A DNA stretch of 64,000 nt from contig NZ_CP098325.1 in NCBI RefSeq assembly GCF_023639785.1, positions 3,162,001 through 3,226,000 of the forward strand, given 5' to 3'. The notes beneath the pieces are model-generated. The model made no database searches and was not told where the DNA came from. It worked only from the letters and a program-made list of their open reading frames with translations. This DNA is from Leclercia adecarboxylata (GTDB lineage: Bacteria; Pseudomonadota; Gammaproteobacteria; Enterobacterales; Enterobacteriaceae). A program made the translations under genes and the position numbers. Shown here in pieces: positions 8,055 to 19,696 of the stretch (position 1 is the stretch's first letter; the number at the start of each line of letters is the position of its first letter).

Positions 8055-9860
8055 ATGATTGTGCGTATTATATTGCTGCTGGTGGCGTTGATAAGCGGGT
8101 TCAGTCAGGCGCAAACCATTAAAGAGAGCTACGCGTTCGCGGTCATTGGCGAGCCCAAATACGCTATCAATTTCGATCATTACGATTACGTCAATCCCGC
8201 TGCGCCAAAAGGCGGCACCGTCACCCTGGCGGCGAACGGCACCTTCGATAACTTCAACCGTTATGCCCTGCGCGGCGTCGCGGCAGAGCGCACCGACGCG
8301 CTCTACGATACCCTCTTTACCACCTCCGACGACGAACCTGGCAGCTATTATCCCCTGGTGGCCGAGACCGCGCGTTACGCTGATGATTTTTCCTGGATGG
8401 AGCTGACCCTCAACCCGCATGCGCGTTTTCACGACGGTACGCCGGTCCGGGCCAGCGATGTCGCCTTCACCTTCCATAAATTTATGACCGAAGGCGTGCC
8501 GCAGTTCCGGCTGGTCTATAAAGGGGCGACGATAACGGCCATCGCTCCGCTGACGGTGCGTATCACCCTTGCCAGCCCCAATAAAGAGGACATGCTGAGC
8601 CTGCTGACCCTGCCGGTGATGCCGGAAAAGTTCTGGAAAGATCACAAGCTCAGCGACCCGCTCTCAAAACCACCCCTGGCAGGCGGGCCCTACCGCATCA
8701 CCCGCTGGAAGATGGGGCAGTATGTGATCTATTCCCGGGTAAAAGATTACTGGGCGGCAAACCTGCCGGTAAACCGGGGCCGCTGGAATTTCGACACCCT
8801 GCGCTACGACTACTATCTGGACGACAACGTGGCCTTCGAAGCCTTTAAGGCGGGGGCCTTTGATATGCGGGTGGAGAGCAGCGCCAAAAACTGGGCCACG
8901 CGCTATATCGGGAAAAATTTTGATCGTCGCTATATTGTGAAAGAGTCCTTTAAAAATGACTCCGCCCAGGACACGCGCTGGCTGGCGTTTAATATTCAGC
9001 GCCCGGTATTTACCGACCGCCGCGTTCGCGAGGCGATTACCCTCGCCTTTGATTTCGAGTGGATGAACAAGGCGCTGTTTTACGGCGCCTATAGCCGCGT
9101 CAATAGCTATTTCCAGAACACCGAATACGCCGCCCGAGGTTACCCGGATGCCGCTGAACTGATGCTCCTCGGGCCGCTGAAAGGCGCAATTCCCTCGGAA
9201 GTCTTTACCCGCGTCTTTCAGCCGCCCGTCTCAAAAGGCGACGGCTACGATCGTAACAACCTGCTGAAAGCCAGCCAGCTGCTGGATGAGGCGGGCTGGG
9301 TCATTAAAAATAAGCAGCGGGTCAACAGACAAACCGGTAAAGCATTCAGTTTTGAACTGCTGCTGCCCTCCGGGGGTAATAACCAGTGGGTGCTGCCGTT
9401 CCAGCACAATCTGGAGAGGCTCGGCATCACGTTGAATATCCGCCAGGTGGATAATTCACAGATCACCAACCGGATGCGCAACCGGGATTACGACATGATG
9501 CCGCGCCTGTGGCGGGCCATGCCGTGGCCCAGCACCGACCTGCAGATTTCATGGGCCTCCCAATACATTGATTCAACCTACAACTCGCCGGGCGTGAAAA
9601 ACCCGGCGGTGGATAACCTGATCGCCCAAATCGTTGCCGCGCAGGGGGATAAAGCCAAACTGCTGCCTCTTGGACGGGCGCTGGATCGGGTATTGACCTG
9701 GAACTATTACATGCTGCCAATGTGGTTTATGGGGGAAGACAGGGTTGCCCGCTGGGATAAATTCTCCCTTCCCGCCCAGCGCCCGATCTATTCCCTCGGG
9801 TTCGATAACTGGTGGTATGACGTTAACAAAGCGGCGAAATTACCCGCCGAGCGGCGTTAA
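8055..9860 (+). CDS. yejA: Periplasmic oligopeptide-binding protein of the Yej ABC importer
   Basis: The 601-residue solute-binding protein has an N-terminal signal peptide (hydrophobic to about residue 19, cleaved near AQAQ). It belongs to the SBP_bac_5 family of dipeptide/oligopeptide binders and aligns over its length with E. coli YejA (604). In E. coli the YejABEF system takes up oligopeptides and the Trojan-horse antibiotic microcin C. It starts the operon yejA-yejB-yejE-yejF, with 9 bp to yejB. There are no frameshifts or missing segments. Confidence 0.95.
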   Translation: MIVRIILLLVALISGFSQAQTIKESYAFAVIGEPKYAINFDHYDYVNPAAPKGGTVTLAANGTFDNFNRYALRGVAAERTDALYDTLFTTSDDEPGSYYPLVAETARYADDFSWMELTLNPHARFHDGTPVRASDVAFTFHKFMTEGVPQFRLVYKGATITAIAPLTVRITLASPNKEDMLSLLTLPVMPEKFWKDHKLSDPLSKPPLAGGPYRITRWKMGQYVIYSRVKDYWAANLPVNRGRWNFDTLRYDYYLDDNVAFEAFKAGAFDMRVESSAKNWATRYIGKNFDRRYIVKESFKNDSAQDTRWLAFNIQRPVFTDRRVREAITLAFDFEWMNKALFYGAYSRVNSYFQNTEYAARGYPDAAELMLLGPLKGAIPSEVFTRVFQPPVSKGDGYDRNNLLKASQLLDEAGWVIKNKQRVNRQTGKAFSFELLLPSGGNNQWVLPFQHNLERLGITLNIRQVDNSQITNRMRNRDYDMMPRLWRAMPWPSTDLQISWASQYIDSTYNSPGVKNPAVDNLIAQIVAAQGDKAKLLPLGRALDRVLTWNYYMLPMWFMGEDRVARWDKFSLPAQRPIYSLGFDNWWYDVNKAAKLPAERR

Positions 9861-9869
9861 GGGATCGCA

Positions 9870-10964
9870 ATGGGCGCTTATTTACTTCGTCGTTTACTCC
9901 TGGTGATCCCCACTCTGTGGGCGATTATCACCATCAACTTTTTTATCGTGCAGATTGCCCCGGGCGGTCCGGTGGATCAGGCCATTGCCGCCATTGAATT
10001 TGGCAACAGCGGCGCCATGCCCGGCGGAGGCGATGAAGGGATGCGCGCCAGCCATGCCCGTACCGGGGTGGGCAACATCAATGAGAGCCACTATCGCGGC
10101 GGACGCGGGCTCGATCCCGAGGTGATCGCCGAGATCACCCAGCGTTACGGTTTTGATAAGCCGATCCATGAGCGCTACTTCAAAATGCTGGGGGATTACC
10201 TGCGCTTCGATTTTGGCGACAGTCTGTTTCGCAGCGCGTCCGTGCTGCACCTGATCAAAGAGAGCCTGCCCGTCTCCATTACCCTTGGGCTGTGGGGCAC
10301 GCTCATTATCTACCTTGTTTCGATCCCGCTCGGCATTCGTAAAGCGATGGATAACGGCAGCCGGTTCGACATCTGGAGCAGCACCTTCATTATTATTGGC
10401 TATGCCATCCCGGCGTTCCTCTTTGCCGTGCTGCTGATTGTCTTTTTCGCGGGCGGAAGCTACTTCGACCTCTTCCCGCTGCGCGGCCTGGTCTCGACCG
10501 ATTTCGACACGCTGCCGTGGTATCAAAAAATCACAGATTATCTGTGGCACATCACCCTGCCGGTGCTGGCGACGGTGATCGGCGGATTTGCGGCGCTGAC
10601 CATGCTTACCAAAAACGCCTTCCTGGACGAGATCCGCAAGCAGTACGTGGTCACCGCCCGCGCCAAAGGGGTGAGCGAGCGGCGCATCCTGTGGAAACAT
10701 ATTTTTCGCAATGCCATGCTGCTGGTGATCGCCGGTTTTCCGGCCACCTTTATCAGCATGTTCTTTACCGGCTCCCTGTTAATTGAGGTGATGTTCTCCC
10801 TCAACGGCCTGGGCCTGCTGGGCTACGAGGCCACCGTCTCGCGGGATTATCCGGTGATGTTTGGCACGCTCTATATTTTCACCCTGATTGGCCTGCTGCT
10901 GAATATCCTCAGTGATATCTGCTATACGCTGGTCGATCCGCGTATTGATTTTGAGGGTCGCTGA
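9870..10964 (+). CDS. yejB: Yej importer permease YejB
   Basis: The 364-residue inner-membrane permease has a first helix directly at the N-terminus ([20 protein letters not shown]), a periplasmic stretch of about 120 residues, then the binding-protein-dependent transport domain. The EAA loop that docks the ATPase reads [17 protein letters not shown]. It pairs with YejE to form the channel. The stop codon shares one base with the yejE ATG (TGATG), indicating translational coupling. Length equals the E. coli protein. Confidence 0.95.
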   Translation: MGAYLLRRLLLVIPTLWAIITINFFIVQIAPGGPVDQAIAAIEFGNSGAMPGGGDEGMRASHARTGVGNINESHYRGGRGLDPEVIAEITQRYGFDKPIHERYFKMLGDYLRFDFGDSLFRSASVLHLIKESLPVSITLGLWGTLIIYLVSIPLGIRKAMDNGSRFDIWSSTFIIIGYAIPAFLFAVLLIVFFAGGSYFDLFPLRGLVSTDFDTLPWYQKITDYLWHITLPVLATVIGGFAALTMLTKNAFLDEIRKQYVVTARAKGVSERRILWKHIFRNAMLLVIAGFPATFISMFFTGSLLIEVMFSLNGLGLLGYEATVSRDYPVMFGTLYIFTLIGLLLNILSDICYTLVDPRIDFEGR

Positions 10965-11989
10965 TGCTGCGCTTAAGCCCCATCAACCAGGCCCGCTGGG
11001 CTCGCTTTCGTCACAACCGCCGCGGCTACTGGTCGCTGTGGATTTTCGCCCTGTTTTTTGCCCTGAGCCTGTGCTCGGAGATCATCGCCAACGACAAGCC
11101 GCTGCTGGTGCACTTTAACGATCGCTGGTACGTCCCGGTGCTCAAAAACTACAGCGAAAGCGACTTTGGCGGCCCTTTTGCCACCGCGGCGGATTATCAG
11201 GACCCGTGGTTACAGGCGCAGTTAAACGAACACGGCTGGGTGCTCTGGACGCCGATCCGCTTTGGCGCCAGCAGCATTAACTTTGCCACCACCACGCCTT
11301 TCCCGTCGCCACCCTCGGCGCAAAACTGGCTGGGCACCGATGCCAACGGCGGCGATGTGCTGGCGCGCATTCTGTACGGGACGCGAATTTCCATACTCTT
11401 TGGCCTGATGCTGACCCTCTTTTCCAGCGTGTTGGGCGTACTGGCGGGCGCGGTCCAGGGCTATTACGGCGGTAAGATTGACCTCTGGGGACAGCGGTTT
11501 ATCGAAGTGTGGTCCGGCATGCCGACGCTGTTTTTAATCATTCTCCTTTCAAGCGTGGTGCAGCCCAACTTCTGGTGGCTGCTGGCTATTACGGTGCTGT
11601 TTGGCTGGATGGCGCTGGTGGGGGTGGTGCGGGCGGAATTCCTGCGCACCCGTAACTTCGACTACATCCGCGCGGCCCAGGCGCTGGGGGTGAGCGACCG
11701 CGGGATCATTTTCCGCCATATGTTGCCGAATGCCATGGTGGCGACGCTAACCTTCCTGCCGTTTATTCTGTGCAGCTCCATCACTACCCTCACCTCGCTC
11801 GATTTTCTCGGTTTTGGCCTGCCGCTGGGCTCGCCTTCGCTGGGTGAACTGCTGTTGCAGGGCAAAAATAACCTCCAGGCGCCGTGGCTCGGGATCGCCG
11901 GTTTTCTCTCCGTCGCCGTTCTGCTTTCGTTGCTGATTTTTATTGGCGAAGCGGTCCGCGACGCCTTCGACCCCAACAAGGCGGTGTAA
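10964..11989 (+). CDS. yejE: Yej importer permease YejE
   Basis: The 341-residue second permease of the Yej peptide importer has one N-terminal helix and a periplasmic segment with the family signature NWLGTDANGGDVLARILYG. A five-helix permease domain follows. The EAA loop is AAQALGVSDRGIIFRHMLPN. It overlaps yejB by one base and is separated from yejF by one base, so the operon is tightly coupled. Confidence 0.95.
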   Translation: MLRLSPINQARWARFRHNRRGYWSLWIFALFFALSLCSEIIANDKPLLVHFNDRWYVPVLKNYSESDFGGPFATAADYQDPWLQAQLNEHGWVLWTPIRFGASSINFATTTPFPSPPSAQNWLGTDANGGDVLARILYGTRISILFGLMLTLFSSVLGVLAGAVQGYYGGKIDLWGQRFIEVWSGMPTLFLIILLSSVVQPNFWWLLAITVLFGWMALVGVVRAEFLRTRNFDYIRAAQALGVSDRGIIFRHMLPNAMVATLTFLPFILCSSITTLTSLDFLGFGLPLGSPSLGELLLQGKNNLQAPWLGIAGFLSVAVLLSLLIFIGEAVRDAFDPNKAV

Positions 11990-11990
11990 G

Positions 11991-13580
11991 ATGACGCAGC
12001 CCTTGCTCCATATCGACGCGCTCTCCATTGCCTTTCGCCAGCAGGGAGAGGTGCGCAGCGTGGTGAACGACATCTCCCTGAAAATTGATGCCGGCGAAAC
12101 GCTGGCCCTGGTGGGTGAGTCGGGTTCCGGGAAGAGCGTCACCGCCCTGTCCGTTCTGCGTCTGCTGCCTGCCCCGCCCGTGCTCTATCCTCAGGGCGAT
12201 ATCCTGTTTCATGGCCAGTCGCTGCTGCATGCCGACGAACGCACGCTGCGCGGCGTGCGCGGAAATAAGATCGCCATGATCTTCCAGGAGCCGATGGTGT
12301 CGCTGAACCCGCTGCACACCCTTGAAAAACAGCTCTATGAAGTGCTCTCCCTGCATCGGGGTATGCGCAAGGAGGCGGCCCGGGGAGAGATGCTGGACTG
12401 CCTCGAACGCACCGGGATCCGCAATGCCGCGAAACGGCTCGGCGATTTTCCCCATCAGCTTTCCGGGGGGGAACGCCAGCGGGTGATGATCGCCATGGCG
12501 CTGCTGACCCGCCCGGAGCTGCTGATCGCCGATGAGCCCACCACCGCGCTCGACGTCACGGTGCAGGCGCAGATCCTGCAGCTGTTACGCGAGCTACGCG
12601 ACGAGCTGAACATGAGCCTGCTGTTCATCACCCATAATCTCAGCATCGTGAAAAAACTGGCTGACCAGGTGGCGGTGATGCAGAACGGCCGCTGCGTGGA
12701 ACAGAACCGCGCCGCGCCGCTGTTGGCCGCGCCACAGCATCCCTATACCCAGCGGTTGCTCAACAGCGAGCCCGCAGGCGATCCTGTCCCGCTGCCGGAC
12801 GCCGCTCAGCCGCTGCTGCGCGTGAAGGATCTCTCCGTGGCGTTTCCGGTGCGCAAAGGCATCCTGCGCCGGGTAGTGGACAACAAGCAGGTGCTGAACA
12901 ACGTCAGCTTTACCCTGAGCCCCGGCGAGACCCTGGGGCTGGTAGGTGAGTCAGGATCCGGCAAAAGTACCACGGGACTGGCGCTGTTACGCCTGATCGC
13001 CTCGAAGGGGGAGATTATGTTTGACGATCGTCCCCTGCACGAGTGGGATCGCCGCCAGATGCTACCCGTTCGCCACCGGATGCAGGTGGTTTTTCAGGAT
13101 CCTAACTCCTCCCTTAACCCGCGCCTTAACGTGCAGCAGATTATTGAGGAGGGGCTGCGTGTCCATCAGCCCGGCCTCAGCGTGCGGGCGCGTGAAGAGG
13201 AGGTCATTCGGGTGATGAGCGAAGTGGGGCTGGATCCGCAGACCCGGCATCGCTACCCGGCCGCTTTTTCCGGCGGCCAGCGCCAGCGGATCGCCATCGC
13301 CCGGGCGCTGATCCTGCGCCCGGAGCTGATTATTCTGGACGAACCAACCTCATCACTGGACAAAACCGTCCAGGCGCAGATTCTGGCGCTGCTGAAAGAT
13401 CTGCAGCAAAAACACCGCCTGGCCTATATCTTCATCAGCCACGATTTGCAGGTAGTACGGGCGCTATGTCACCAGGTGATTGTGTTGCGGCAGGGGGAAG
13501 TGGTCGAGCAGGGAGATTGTCAGCGCGTGTTTGCCGCGCCGACGCAGGAATATACGCGTCAGCTGTTAGCGTTACGCTGA
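11991..13580 (+). CDS. yejF: Yej importer ATP-binding protein, two fused ABC domains
   Basis: I start at ATG 11991, just after the yejE stop, giving 529 residues as in E. coli. Earlier in-frame starts lie inside yejE. Two nucleotide-binding domains are fused in one chain. Walker A motifs are GESGSGKS at 42-49 and again from G319. Signature motifs are LSGGERQR and FSGGQRQR, and Walker B segments end in DEPT. It powers uptake of oligopeptides through YejBE. Oppositely oriented yejG begins 4 bp after the stop codon, with no clear terminator between. Confidence 0.95.
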   Translation: MTQPLLHIDALSIAFRQQGEVRSVVNDISLKIDAGETLALVGESGSGKSVTALSVLRLLPAPPVLYPQGDILFHGQSLLHADERTLRGVRGNKIAMIFQEPMVSLNPLHTLEKQLYEVLSLHRGMRKEAARGEMLDCLERTGIRNAAKRLGDFPHQLSGGERQRVMIAMALLTRPELLIADEPTTALDVTVQAQILQLLRELRDELNMSLLFITHNLSIVKKLADQVAVMQNGRCVEQNRAAPLLAAPQHPYTQRLLNSEPAGDPVPLPDAAQPLLRVKDLSVAFPVRKGILRRVVDNKQVLNNVSFTLSPGETLGLVGESGSGKSTTGLALLRLIASKGEIMFDDRPLHEWDRRQMLPVRHRMQVVFQDPNSSLNPRLNVQQIIEEGLRVHQPGLSVRAREEEVIRVMSEVGLDPQTRHRYPAAFSGGQRQRIAIARALILRPELIILDEPTSSLDKTVQAQILALLKDLQQKHRLAYIFISHDLQVVRALCHQVIVLRQGEVVEQGDCQRVFAAPTQEYTRQLLALR

Positions 13581-13584
13581 CGCT

Positions 13585-13929
13585 TCAGAAAGGATTCTGG
13601 CCAGAGAAAGGCTCGGCTATCGCCACACCGACGTTTTTCAGGCGGCAGGTTGCTGCGAACTCATCCTGGCTTTTCACAAACAGGCATGGCTCGCCTTCGC
13701 ACTCCAGCACCGAGCTGTAAAGCTCAATGTCCGTCAGCGCCTGGCTCAGTTTTTCCATCAGCGGCCACGCGTTGCCCTCTTCCGGGCTCAGCAGCTTAAG
13801 GGCCACCAGACAGTTGTCAGGATTTGTTCCGCTCTGCGGAATCGGTTCAACCTTCGAGCCTGCAAAACCCGCTGACCAGCGATAGCTCTGCGGCAAGCGA
13901 TGCACAATTGAGAGCTGTAATGTATTCAC
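13585..13929 (-). CDS. yejG: YejG family small protein
   Basis: The 114-residue protein aligns over its whole length with E. coli YejG, starting [18 protein letters not shown] from a GTG codon. It has no signal peptide or membrane helix and is presumably cytosolic. The E. coli protein has been linked to aminoglycoside sensitivity, but its biochemical role is not known to me. It converges with yejF at 4 bp and has a long upstream region shared with nothing else, so it is probably transcribed alone. Confidence 0.9.
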   Translation of the reverse strand: MNTLQLSIVHRLPQSYRWSAGFAGSKVEPIPQSGTNPDNCLVALKLLSPEEGNAWPLMEKLSQALTDIELYSSVLECEGEPCLFVKSQDEFAATCRLKNVGVAIAEPFSGQNPF

Positions 13930-14228
13930 GTTTGTTCCCCGGAAGCAAAATTTACTTCACAATCTATTTACATTTATAGTAACACATCATCACTCACCTG
14001 CTCTGTTTTTAGTAAGAAAACGCTTACACCCAGTTTCCGTGGGCATTGACGTCTTATTTATCAGGGCTTTTTATGAGTGTTTCAGGTTCATAGCGGCGCT
14101 ATATGTACCCGTTTCTGTGATCTAACACAACCTTTTTAACTACAAAGATGTGACTATTTACACAAATAGATTTTACATAAAAGAAACAAACAAGAGGTCA
14201 ATGAACCGCCTTTTAATTGACCTGCATC
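13930..14228. other. Gene-free region upstream of yejG
   Basis: About 300 bp of AT-rich sequence carries no credible gene. The yejG promoter must be near 13960-14000. An inverted repeat AGGTCAAT/ATTGACCT with a 13-base spacer lies at 14195-14223, just before the bcr terminator. The tiny frame after ATG at 14072 encodes six residues and is not supported. Confidence 0.5.
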
Positions 14229-14252
14229 AAAAAAGGGCCCGGTCTGGGCCCT
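14229..14252 (-). terminator. Terminator of bcr
   Basis: On the minus strand AAGGGCCCAG pairs with GGGCCCTT and is followed by a T run. It lies 11 bases beyond the bcr stop. Confidence 0.85.
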
Positions 14253-14262
14253 TAATTGTGCA

Positions 14263-15459
14263 TCAGTTCACCGATTTTCGCGGCCGACTGGCATAGAGGC
14301 AGAAAAGAATGGAGCAGGTGGCGCACAGCGCAATTGTCCAGAGCATCGGCCAGGCGCTGTCAAAGGTCGCCAGTGAGAGCAGCGCGCCGACAATAGCACC
14401 GATCCCGAAGCGGAAGGTTCCCGCCAGTGAAGAGGCGGTCCCGGCCATGTGCGGAAATTCATCGAGAATGACGGCCATGGCGTTGGACGAGACCATCGAT
14501 ATACAGCCGACAAACGCCGCGATACCCACCACCAGCGCCCAGAATCCAACATCGAAGAAGGCGGTTACCACCATCCACACCGCCATCACAAACTGGATCC
14601 ACAGCCCGATGCGGAACATATTCAGCGCCCCCACCCGGCGGACGAAGCGGCTGTTAATCATCGTCAGTACGAAGATGAACACCACGTTCAGCGCGAAGTA
14701 GTAGCCAAAATGCTGCGGAGAAACATGGTTAAGCTCAATGTAGACAAAGGGCCCGGCGCTGAGGAACGAGAACATCCCGGCAAAGCTGAAGCCGCTGGCC
14801 AGCATGTAGCTCAACACGCGCTTATGGCGAAACAGCGAGGCAAAGTTGCCAAGCGTGGTGCGAATATGAAACTTCTGCCGGTGCTCAACAGGGAGCGTCT
14901 CTTTAATAAAGAAGAAGATCATCGCCGAGGCCAGCAGGGCCGCCAGCGCCAGGATCCAGAAAATCGCATGCCAGCTAAACCACACCAGCACCGCCCCCCC
15001 GACCATCGGCGCCACCAGGGGTGCCACGGTGGTGACCATCATGACGAAGGACATCATGCGGGAGAACTCTTCTTTCGGGTAGATATCACGCATCAGGGCG
15101 TTGATGACCACGCTTGCCGCCGCAGCCGCCAGGCCATGGAAGAAACGCATCACAATCAGGTGATCGACGGACTGCGCCATGGCACAGGCCATCGCCGCGC
15201 CGGCGAATACCAGGGTCCCGCCCAGCACCACCGGTTTACGCCCCAGGCTGTCGGCCATTGGCCCGTAGAGCAGCTGCCCGAGCGCAAAACCGAGAATATA
15301 GCTGCTGAGGGTCATTTGCACGCTACCTGCCGGCACGCCAAATTGCTCAGCGATCACCGGTAGCGCGGGCAGATACATGTCGATGGACAGCGGCATCAGC
15401 ATGGCCAGCAGGCCAAGAATAAAGACAATGCTCAACGACGAGTGTGGCCTGGTGGTCAC
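14263..15459 (-). CDS. bcr: Bicyclomycin/sulfonamide resistance MFS efflux pump
   Basis: The 398-residue, 12-helix DHA1 drug:proton antiporter is very close to E. coli Bcr (396). The start is GTG preceded by AGGAG. The motif between helices 2 and 3, [16 protein letters not shown], is the MFS signature, and [12 protein letters not shown] in helix 1 is typical of the Bcr/CflA group. It exports bicyclomycin and some other compounds and contributes to cysteine/dipeptide export in E. coli. It lies 15 bp after rsuA on the same strand, so rsuA and bcr are probably cotranscribed. Confidence 0.94.
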   Translation of the reverse strand: MTTRPHSSLSIVFILGLLAMLMPLSIDMYLPALPVIAEQFGVPAGSVQMTLSSYILGFALGQLLYGPMADSLGRKPVVLGGTLVFAGAAMACAMAQSVDHLIVMRFFHGLAAAAASVVINALMRDIYPKEEFSRMMSFVMMVTTVAPLVAPMVGGAVLVWFSWHAIFWILALAALLASAMIFFFIKETLPVEHRQKFHIRTTLGNFASLFRHKRVLSYMLASGFSFAGMFSFLSAGPFVYIELNHVSPQHFGYYFALNVVFIFVLTMINSRFVRRVGALNMFRIGLWIQFVMAVWMVVTAFFDVGFWALVVGIAAFVGCISMVSSNAMAVILDEFPHMAGTASSLAGTFRFGIGAIVGALLSLATFDSAWPMLWTIALCATCSILFCLYASRPRKSVN

Positions 15460-15474
15460 AGTTAGCTCCTGAAA

Positions 15475-16182
15475 TTAGCGTGAAGAGAGGCCAACGCTGG
15501 CAATTTCTTCTTCCGTCAACGGGCGGTATTCGCCCGGCTCAAGTTCCGGGTCGAGAAGGATCTCCCCGATCCGTTCGCGATGCAGACCCACCACGTGATT
15601 TCCCACGGCGGCAAACATGCGTTTTACCTGGTGATAGCGCCCTTCACTGATGGTCAGACGCACTTCGGTTGGGGTGATGACTTCCAGCACGGCGGGTTTA
15701 GTCAGATCTTTTTCATTATGTAGCTGGACACCCCTGGCGAATTGCTCAGCCGTGCTGTCGCTCACCGGGTTTTCCAGGGTCACCAGATAGGTTTTCTCGC
15801 AGTGGTGACGCGGGGAGGTGATGCGGTGCGACCACTGGCCGTCGTCGGTCATCAGCACCAGGCCCGTGGTGTCGATATCCAGACGCCCGGCGGCATGGAG
15901 TTTATGCGCGACAGGCTCATCGAGGAAATAGAGCACGGTAGGATGATCGGGGTCTTCGGTGGAGCAGACGTAACCTTGCGGTTTATTGAGCATGAAGTAG
16001 CGCGGACCATTCTGCTGCGTCAGCGAATTGCCTTCATATTCTACCTGCTGTTCAGGCTGGAGTTTGAACGCGCTGTCTCGCACAATATCCCCATCCACGG
16101 TGACGTGGCTGGCGCGGATCAGACGCCCGGCAATAGCGCGGCTTACGCCGAGTTGCTGAGCGATAAACTTATCAAGTCGCAT
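15475..16182 (-). CDS. rsuA: 16S rRNA pseudouridine-516 synthase
   Basis: The 235-residue enzyme (E. coli 231) converts U516 of 16S rRNA to pseudouridine during 30S assembly. An N-terminal S4 RNA-binding domain (1 to about 60, [15 protein letters not shown]) is followed by the RsuA/RluB catalytic domain with aspartate D102 in [14 protein letters not shown]. It is first in the rsuA-bcr pair and is divergent from radD across about 150 bp. Confidence 0.96.
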   Translation of the reverse strand: MRLDKFIAQQLGVSRAIAGRLIRASHVTVDGDIVRDSAFKLQPEQQVEYEGNSLTQQNGPRYFMLNKPQGYVCSTEDPDHPTVLYFLDEPVAHKLHAAGRLDIDTTGLVLMTDDGQWSHRITSPRHHCEKTYLVTLENPVSDSTAEQFARGVQLHNEKDLTKPAVLEVITPTEVRLTISEGRYHQVKRMFAAVGNHVVGLHRERIGEILLDPELEPGEYRPLTEEEIASVGLSSR

Positions 16183-16333
16183 GAAATATTTTAAGCCTTA
16201 AAGGTGCCAGGAGCCGGACAAGGCGTCCGGAAAAGAAGCAGTCGGAAACAGATCAGTATAACGGGCTCTGTGCGCCACTCAAGGGAAAAAGTTTCATGGC
16301 ATAATATGAGCGAGATAACCAAACCGAGACCCC

Positions 16334-18094
16334 ATGACCTTTACACTTCGCCCCTACCAGCAGGAAGCCGTGGACGCCACCCTCGCCCACTTTCGTCAGC
16401 ATAAAGAGCCGGCGGCCATTGTGCTGCCCACCGGCGCAGGCAAAAGCCTGGTGATCGCCGAACTGGCGCGTCTGGCCCGTGGCCGGGTGCTGGTGCTGGC
16501 GCACGTCAAAGAGCTGGTGGCGCAGAACCACGCCAAGTATCTGGCGCTGGGCCTGGAGGCGGATATTTTTGCCGCCGGGTTACAGCGTAAAGAGAGCCAC
16601 GGCAAGGTGGTTTTTGGCAGCGTGCAGTCGGTGGCGCGCAACCTGGACAAATTTCAGAGCGAATTCTCCCTGTTGATTGTGGACGAGTGCCATCGCATCA
16701 GCGATGACGATGACAGCCAGTATCAGCAGATCCTGAGCCATCTGAAGAGCGTTAACCCGCAGATCCGCCTGCTGGGGCTCACCGCCACGCCGTTCCGCCT
16801 CGGCAAAGGCTGGATATACCGTTTTCATTATCACGGCATGGTACGCGGGAATGAAAACGCTCTCTTCCGCGACTGCATTTACGAGCTGCCGCTGCGGTAC
16901 ATGATTAAACATGGCTACCTGACGCCGCCGGAACGGCTGGACATGCCGGTGGTGCAGTACGATTTCAGCCGCCTGCAGGTGCAGAGTAACGGCCTGTTCA
17001 GCGAGGCAGACCTTAACCGCGAGCTGAAAAAGCAGGATCGCATCACCCCGCATATCATCAGCCAGATTATGGAGTTCGCCGCCACGCGCAAAGGGGTGAT
17101 GATATTTGCCGCCACCGTGGAGCACGCCCGGGAGATCGCTGGCCTGCTGCCCGCCAGCGATGCGCAGCTTATCACCGGTGAAACCCCCGGCAGCGAACGC
17201 GATCGGCTGATTGAAGCTTTTAAGGCGCAGCAGTTCCGCTACCTGGTCAATGTGTCAGTGCTTACTACCGGTTTTGATGCCCCGCACGTGGATCTGATTG
17301 CCATTCTGCGCCCGACCGAATCCGTCAGCCTCTATCAGCAGATTGTGGGCCGCGGCCTGCGCCTGGCCCCGGGTAAAACCGACTGTCTGATTCTGGATTA
17401 CGCCGGGAACCCGCACGACCTCTATGCTCCCGAAGTGGGCGCGCCCAAAGGAAAAAGCGACAACGTACCGGTGCAGGTGTTTTGTCCCGCCTGCGGGTTT
17501 GCCAATACCTTCTGGGGTAAAACCACCTCTGACGGCACGCTCATCGAGCACTTTGGCCGCCGCTGCCAGGGCTGGTTTGAAGATGACGAGGGGCATCGCG
17601 AGCAGTGCGACTATCGCTTTCGCTTTAAAAACTGCCCGCAGTGCAATGCCGAGAACGATATCGCCGCCCGCCGCTGTCGCACCTGCGATACGGTGCTGGT
17701 CGATCCCGACGATATGCTGAAAGCGGCCCTGAAGCTGAAAGACGCCCTGGTGCTGCGCTGTAGCGGGATGGCGCTGGCGCAGGGTGCCGATGAAAAAGGC
17801 GAATGGCTGAAAATCACCTATTACGATGAAGACGGCGCTGATGTAAGTGAGCGCTTCCGCCTGCAAACGCCCGCCCAGCGCACCGCCTTTGAACAGCTGT
17901 TTATCCGCCCGCATACCCGCACGCCCGGCGTGCCGCTGCGCTGGATCACCGCCGGGGATATCCTGCATCAGCAGCCGTTGCTGCGCCACCCGGATTTTGT
18001 GGTGGCACGGAAAAAAGGGCAGTTCTGGCAGGTGCGTGAAAAGGTGTTCGATTACGAAGGCCGTTTCCGCCGCGCCAATGAATTGCGGGGTTAG
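16334..18094 (+). CDS. radD: SF2 ATPase/helicase-like DNA repair protein RadD
   Basis: The 586-residue protein is identical in length to E. coli RadD (YejH). Walker A is LPTGAGKS (31-38) and the DECH box is at 117-120, with SAT-like LTATPFR and the RecA-like domain 2 motif [12 protein letters not shown]. The C-terminal part has zinc-finger cysteine pairs ([18 protein letters not shown]). RadD acts in recombination intermediates and double-strand break survival with RecA and SSB. Its gene stands alone between rsuA and rplY. Confidence 0.95.
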   Translation: MTFTLRPYQQEAVDATLAHFRQHKEPAAIVLPTGAGKSLVIAELARLARGRVLVLAHVKELVAQNHAKYLALGLEADIFAAGLQRKESHGKVVFGSVQSVARNLDKFQSEFSLLIVDECHRISDDDDSQYQQILSHLKSVNPQIRLLGLTATPFRLGKGWIYRFHYHGMVRGNENALFRDCIYELPLRYMIKHGYLTPPERLDMPVVQYDFSRLQVQSNGLFSEADLNRELKKQDRITPHIISQIMEFAATRKGVMIFAATVEHAREIAGLLPASDAQLITGETPGSERDRLIEAFKAQQFRYLVNVSVLTTGFDAPHVDLIAILRPTESVSLYQQIVGRGLRLAPGKTDCLILDYAGNPHDLYAPEVGAPKGKSDNVPVQVFCPACGFANTFWGKTTSDGTLIEHFGRRCQGWFEDDEGHREQCDYRFRFKNCPQCNAENDIAARRCRTCDTVLVDPDDMLKAALKLKDALVLRCSGMALAQGADEKGEWLKITYYDEDGADVSERFRLQTPAQRTAFEQLFIRPHTRTPGVPLRWITAGDILHQQPLLRHPDFVVARKKGQFWQVREKVFDYEGRFRRANELRG

Positions 18095-18106
18095 CGGGAC
18101 TTTTCG

Positions 18107-18135
18107 TTGATGTGAAAGCCATTTGAGTATAAAAT
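18107..18135 (+). promoter_or_regulatory. Likely sigma-70 promoter of rplY
   Basis: TTGATG and TAAAAT are separated by 17 bp, just beyond the radD stop. Transcription would start near 18142 and leave a leader of about 75 bases before rplY. Confidence 0.5.
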
Positions 18136-18218
18136 GCCGCCCGCTTCACATCCGTGATGCAGAACACTCACCTGTTGCTGGGTCGCCTGTAACAGGATTT
18201 TTATACAGAGAGAAATCA

Positions 18219-18503
18219 ATGTTCACTATCAATGCAGAAGTACGTAAAGAGCAGGGTAAGGGTGCGAGCCGCCGCCTGCGTGCAGCTAACAAATTCCCGG
18301 CCATCATCTATGGCGGCGAAGCTGCTCCTGTCGCAATCGAACTGGACCACGACAAACTGTGGAACCTGCAGACTAAGCCTGAATTCTACAGCGAAGTTCT
18401 GACCATCGTTGTTGACGGTAAAGAAGAGAAAGTTAAAGCTCAGGCCGTACAGCGTCACGCTTTCAAGCCAAAACTGTCTCACATCGACTTCGTTCGCGCG
18501 TAA
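18219..18503 (+). CDS. rplY: 50S ribosomal protein L25
   Basis: The 94-residue protein starts [20 protein letters not shown] and is nearly identical to E. coli L25, which binds 5S rRNA in the central protuberance. Like the E. coli form it is the short version without the CTC-type C-terminal extension. The ATG at 18219 follows AGAGAGAAATCA. An upstream in-frame start would add 32 unrelated residues and is rejected. In E. coli L25 represses its own mRNA, so the leader may carry that control. Confidence 0.97.
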   Translation: MFTINAEVRKEQGKGASRRLRAANKFPAIIYGGEAAPVAIELDHDKLWNLQTKPEFYSEVLTIVVDGKEEKVKAQAVQRHAFKPKLSHIDFVRA

Positions 18504-18517
18504 TCGCAAACTGGTCG

Positions 18518-18548
18518 AAAAAAAACCCCGCATTGCGGGGTTTTTTTA
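18518..18548. terminator. Bidirectional terminator between rplY and yejK
   Basis: The stem CCCCGC/GCGGGG is flanked by a run of A on the left and T on the right, so it serves both converging genes. Confidence 0.9.
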
Positions 18549-18554
18549 TGGCGG

Positions 18555-19562
18555 TTATTTACCGCCGGCGGTGCGACGCTGCAGCTGGTCCCGCAGGTTT
18601 GGCGGGGTGCCTTTAATGGTCAGCGTGTCGGTCGCCGGATCCCAGAAAATGCGCTCGCCCAGCAGCATGGCGTCAAAGTTAAGGGTTAACCCACCGCCGC
18701 TACCGGCAAATTTGGTCAACTGACGCAGCGTGCTGCGATCCGCCGGGAAGCTCTCTTCCAGCTCGTAGCCCTTCTCCGCCGTAAATTCCTGGAAACTCAC
18801 TTCGCTGACGCCCGCCAGCTCTTTAGAGAGCGACTCCAGTTCAATCTCTTCCCCCGCCTGCAGCTGTTCGTTGCAGTAGGTATACACCTGCTGACGCACG
18901 TTCTGGCGCTCTGCTTTATCCAGCTCGGCTTCCGCGGTGAAGTCATCCACCGCCTGCAGCAGGCCTTTATTTTGCGCTTTGGCGTTCAGGCCTTCGCTGG
19001 CACCGAGGAAATCCATAAAGAAGTCGGCCACCTTGCGCCCTACCCGGCCTTTCAGGAAGGTCAGATAGCGGGTGGATTCGGGATTGGTCTCCCATTCGGT
19101 CAGATCGATACGCGCCACGATATCCGCATGGTTGATATCCAGATAGTGGGTGGAACTGATATCCAGCTGCTCATTGACGCGCATGCTGCTTAAGTTATTC
19201 AGCACCGCCACCAGCAGATACTCCACCGCCAGGTAGCGGTAGTGGCAGAACAGCACGATACCGCCGTCGGCAAAGGGGTATTTTGCCAGCTCATCACGCA
19301 GGCGGCCGGTTGCCGCGCGGCTAAACGCGAGAAACTCCTCTTCGCCCTGACGCTGCTGGCGCAGCGCCTGCGCCAGTTCGCTCTCTTCGCTGAACAGGCC
19401 GTAGGCTTTATTTTTGGCACTGTAAACGCGGTGCAGCTCTGCCATCATGTCAACAACGGTAGGCGTCGGTTCCAGTAACGAATCGCGCAGCACCAGCTCA
19501 AGGGTTTGCTCATCACGCTTGATAAGCTGGTGCAGGGCAATCTGGTTGATATCCAGACTCAT
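18555..19562 (-). CDS. yejK: Nucleoid-associated protein YejK/NdpA
   Basis: The 335-residue NdpA family protein matches the E. coli length and starts [21 protein letters not shown]. It is found on the compacted chromosome; a biochemical role is poorly defined. It is acidic, with no signal peptide. It is read away from yejL across 134 bp. It ends beside the shared rplY terminator. Confidence 0.93.
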   Translation of the reverse strand: MSLDINQIALHQLIKRDEQTLELVLRDSLLEPTPTVVDMMAELHRVYSAKNKAYGLFSEESELAQALRQQRQGEEEFLAFSRAATGRLRDELAKYPFADGGIVLFCHYRYLAVEYLLVAVLNNLSSMRVNEQLDISSTHYLDINHADIVARIDLTEWETNPESTRYLTFLKGRVGRKVADFFMDFLGASEGLNAKAQNKGLLQAVDDFTAEAELDKAERQNVRQQVYTYCNEQLQAGEEIELESLSKELAGVSEVSFQEFTAEKGYELEESFPADRSTLRQLTKFAGSGGGLTLNFDAMLLGERIFWDPATDTLTIKGTPPNLRDQLQRRTAGGK

Positions 19563-19696
19563 GATAAACTCTCCTTTTAGACCGGGCCGTATTCAACCAC
19601 CCCCCAGTCATGTATGCAACCGAAGATAAAAAAGGGGAAAAAAAGCTGTTGCTACGGTAATATGTTGCCCTTTCCTCTACAAACAGATTTCGATTT

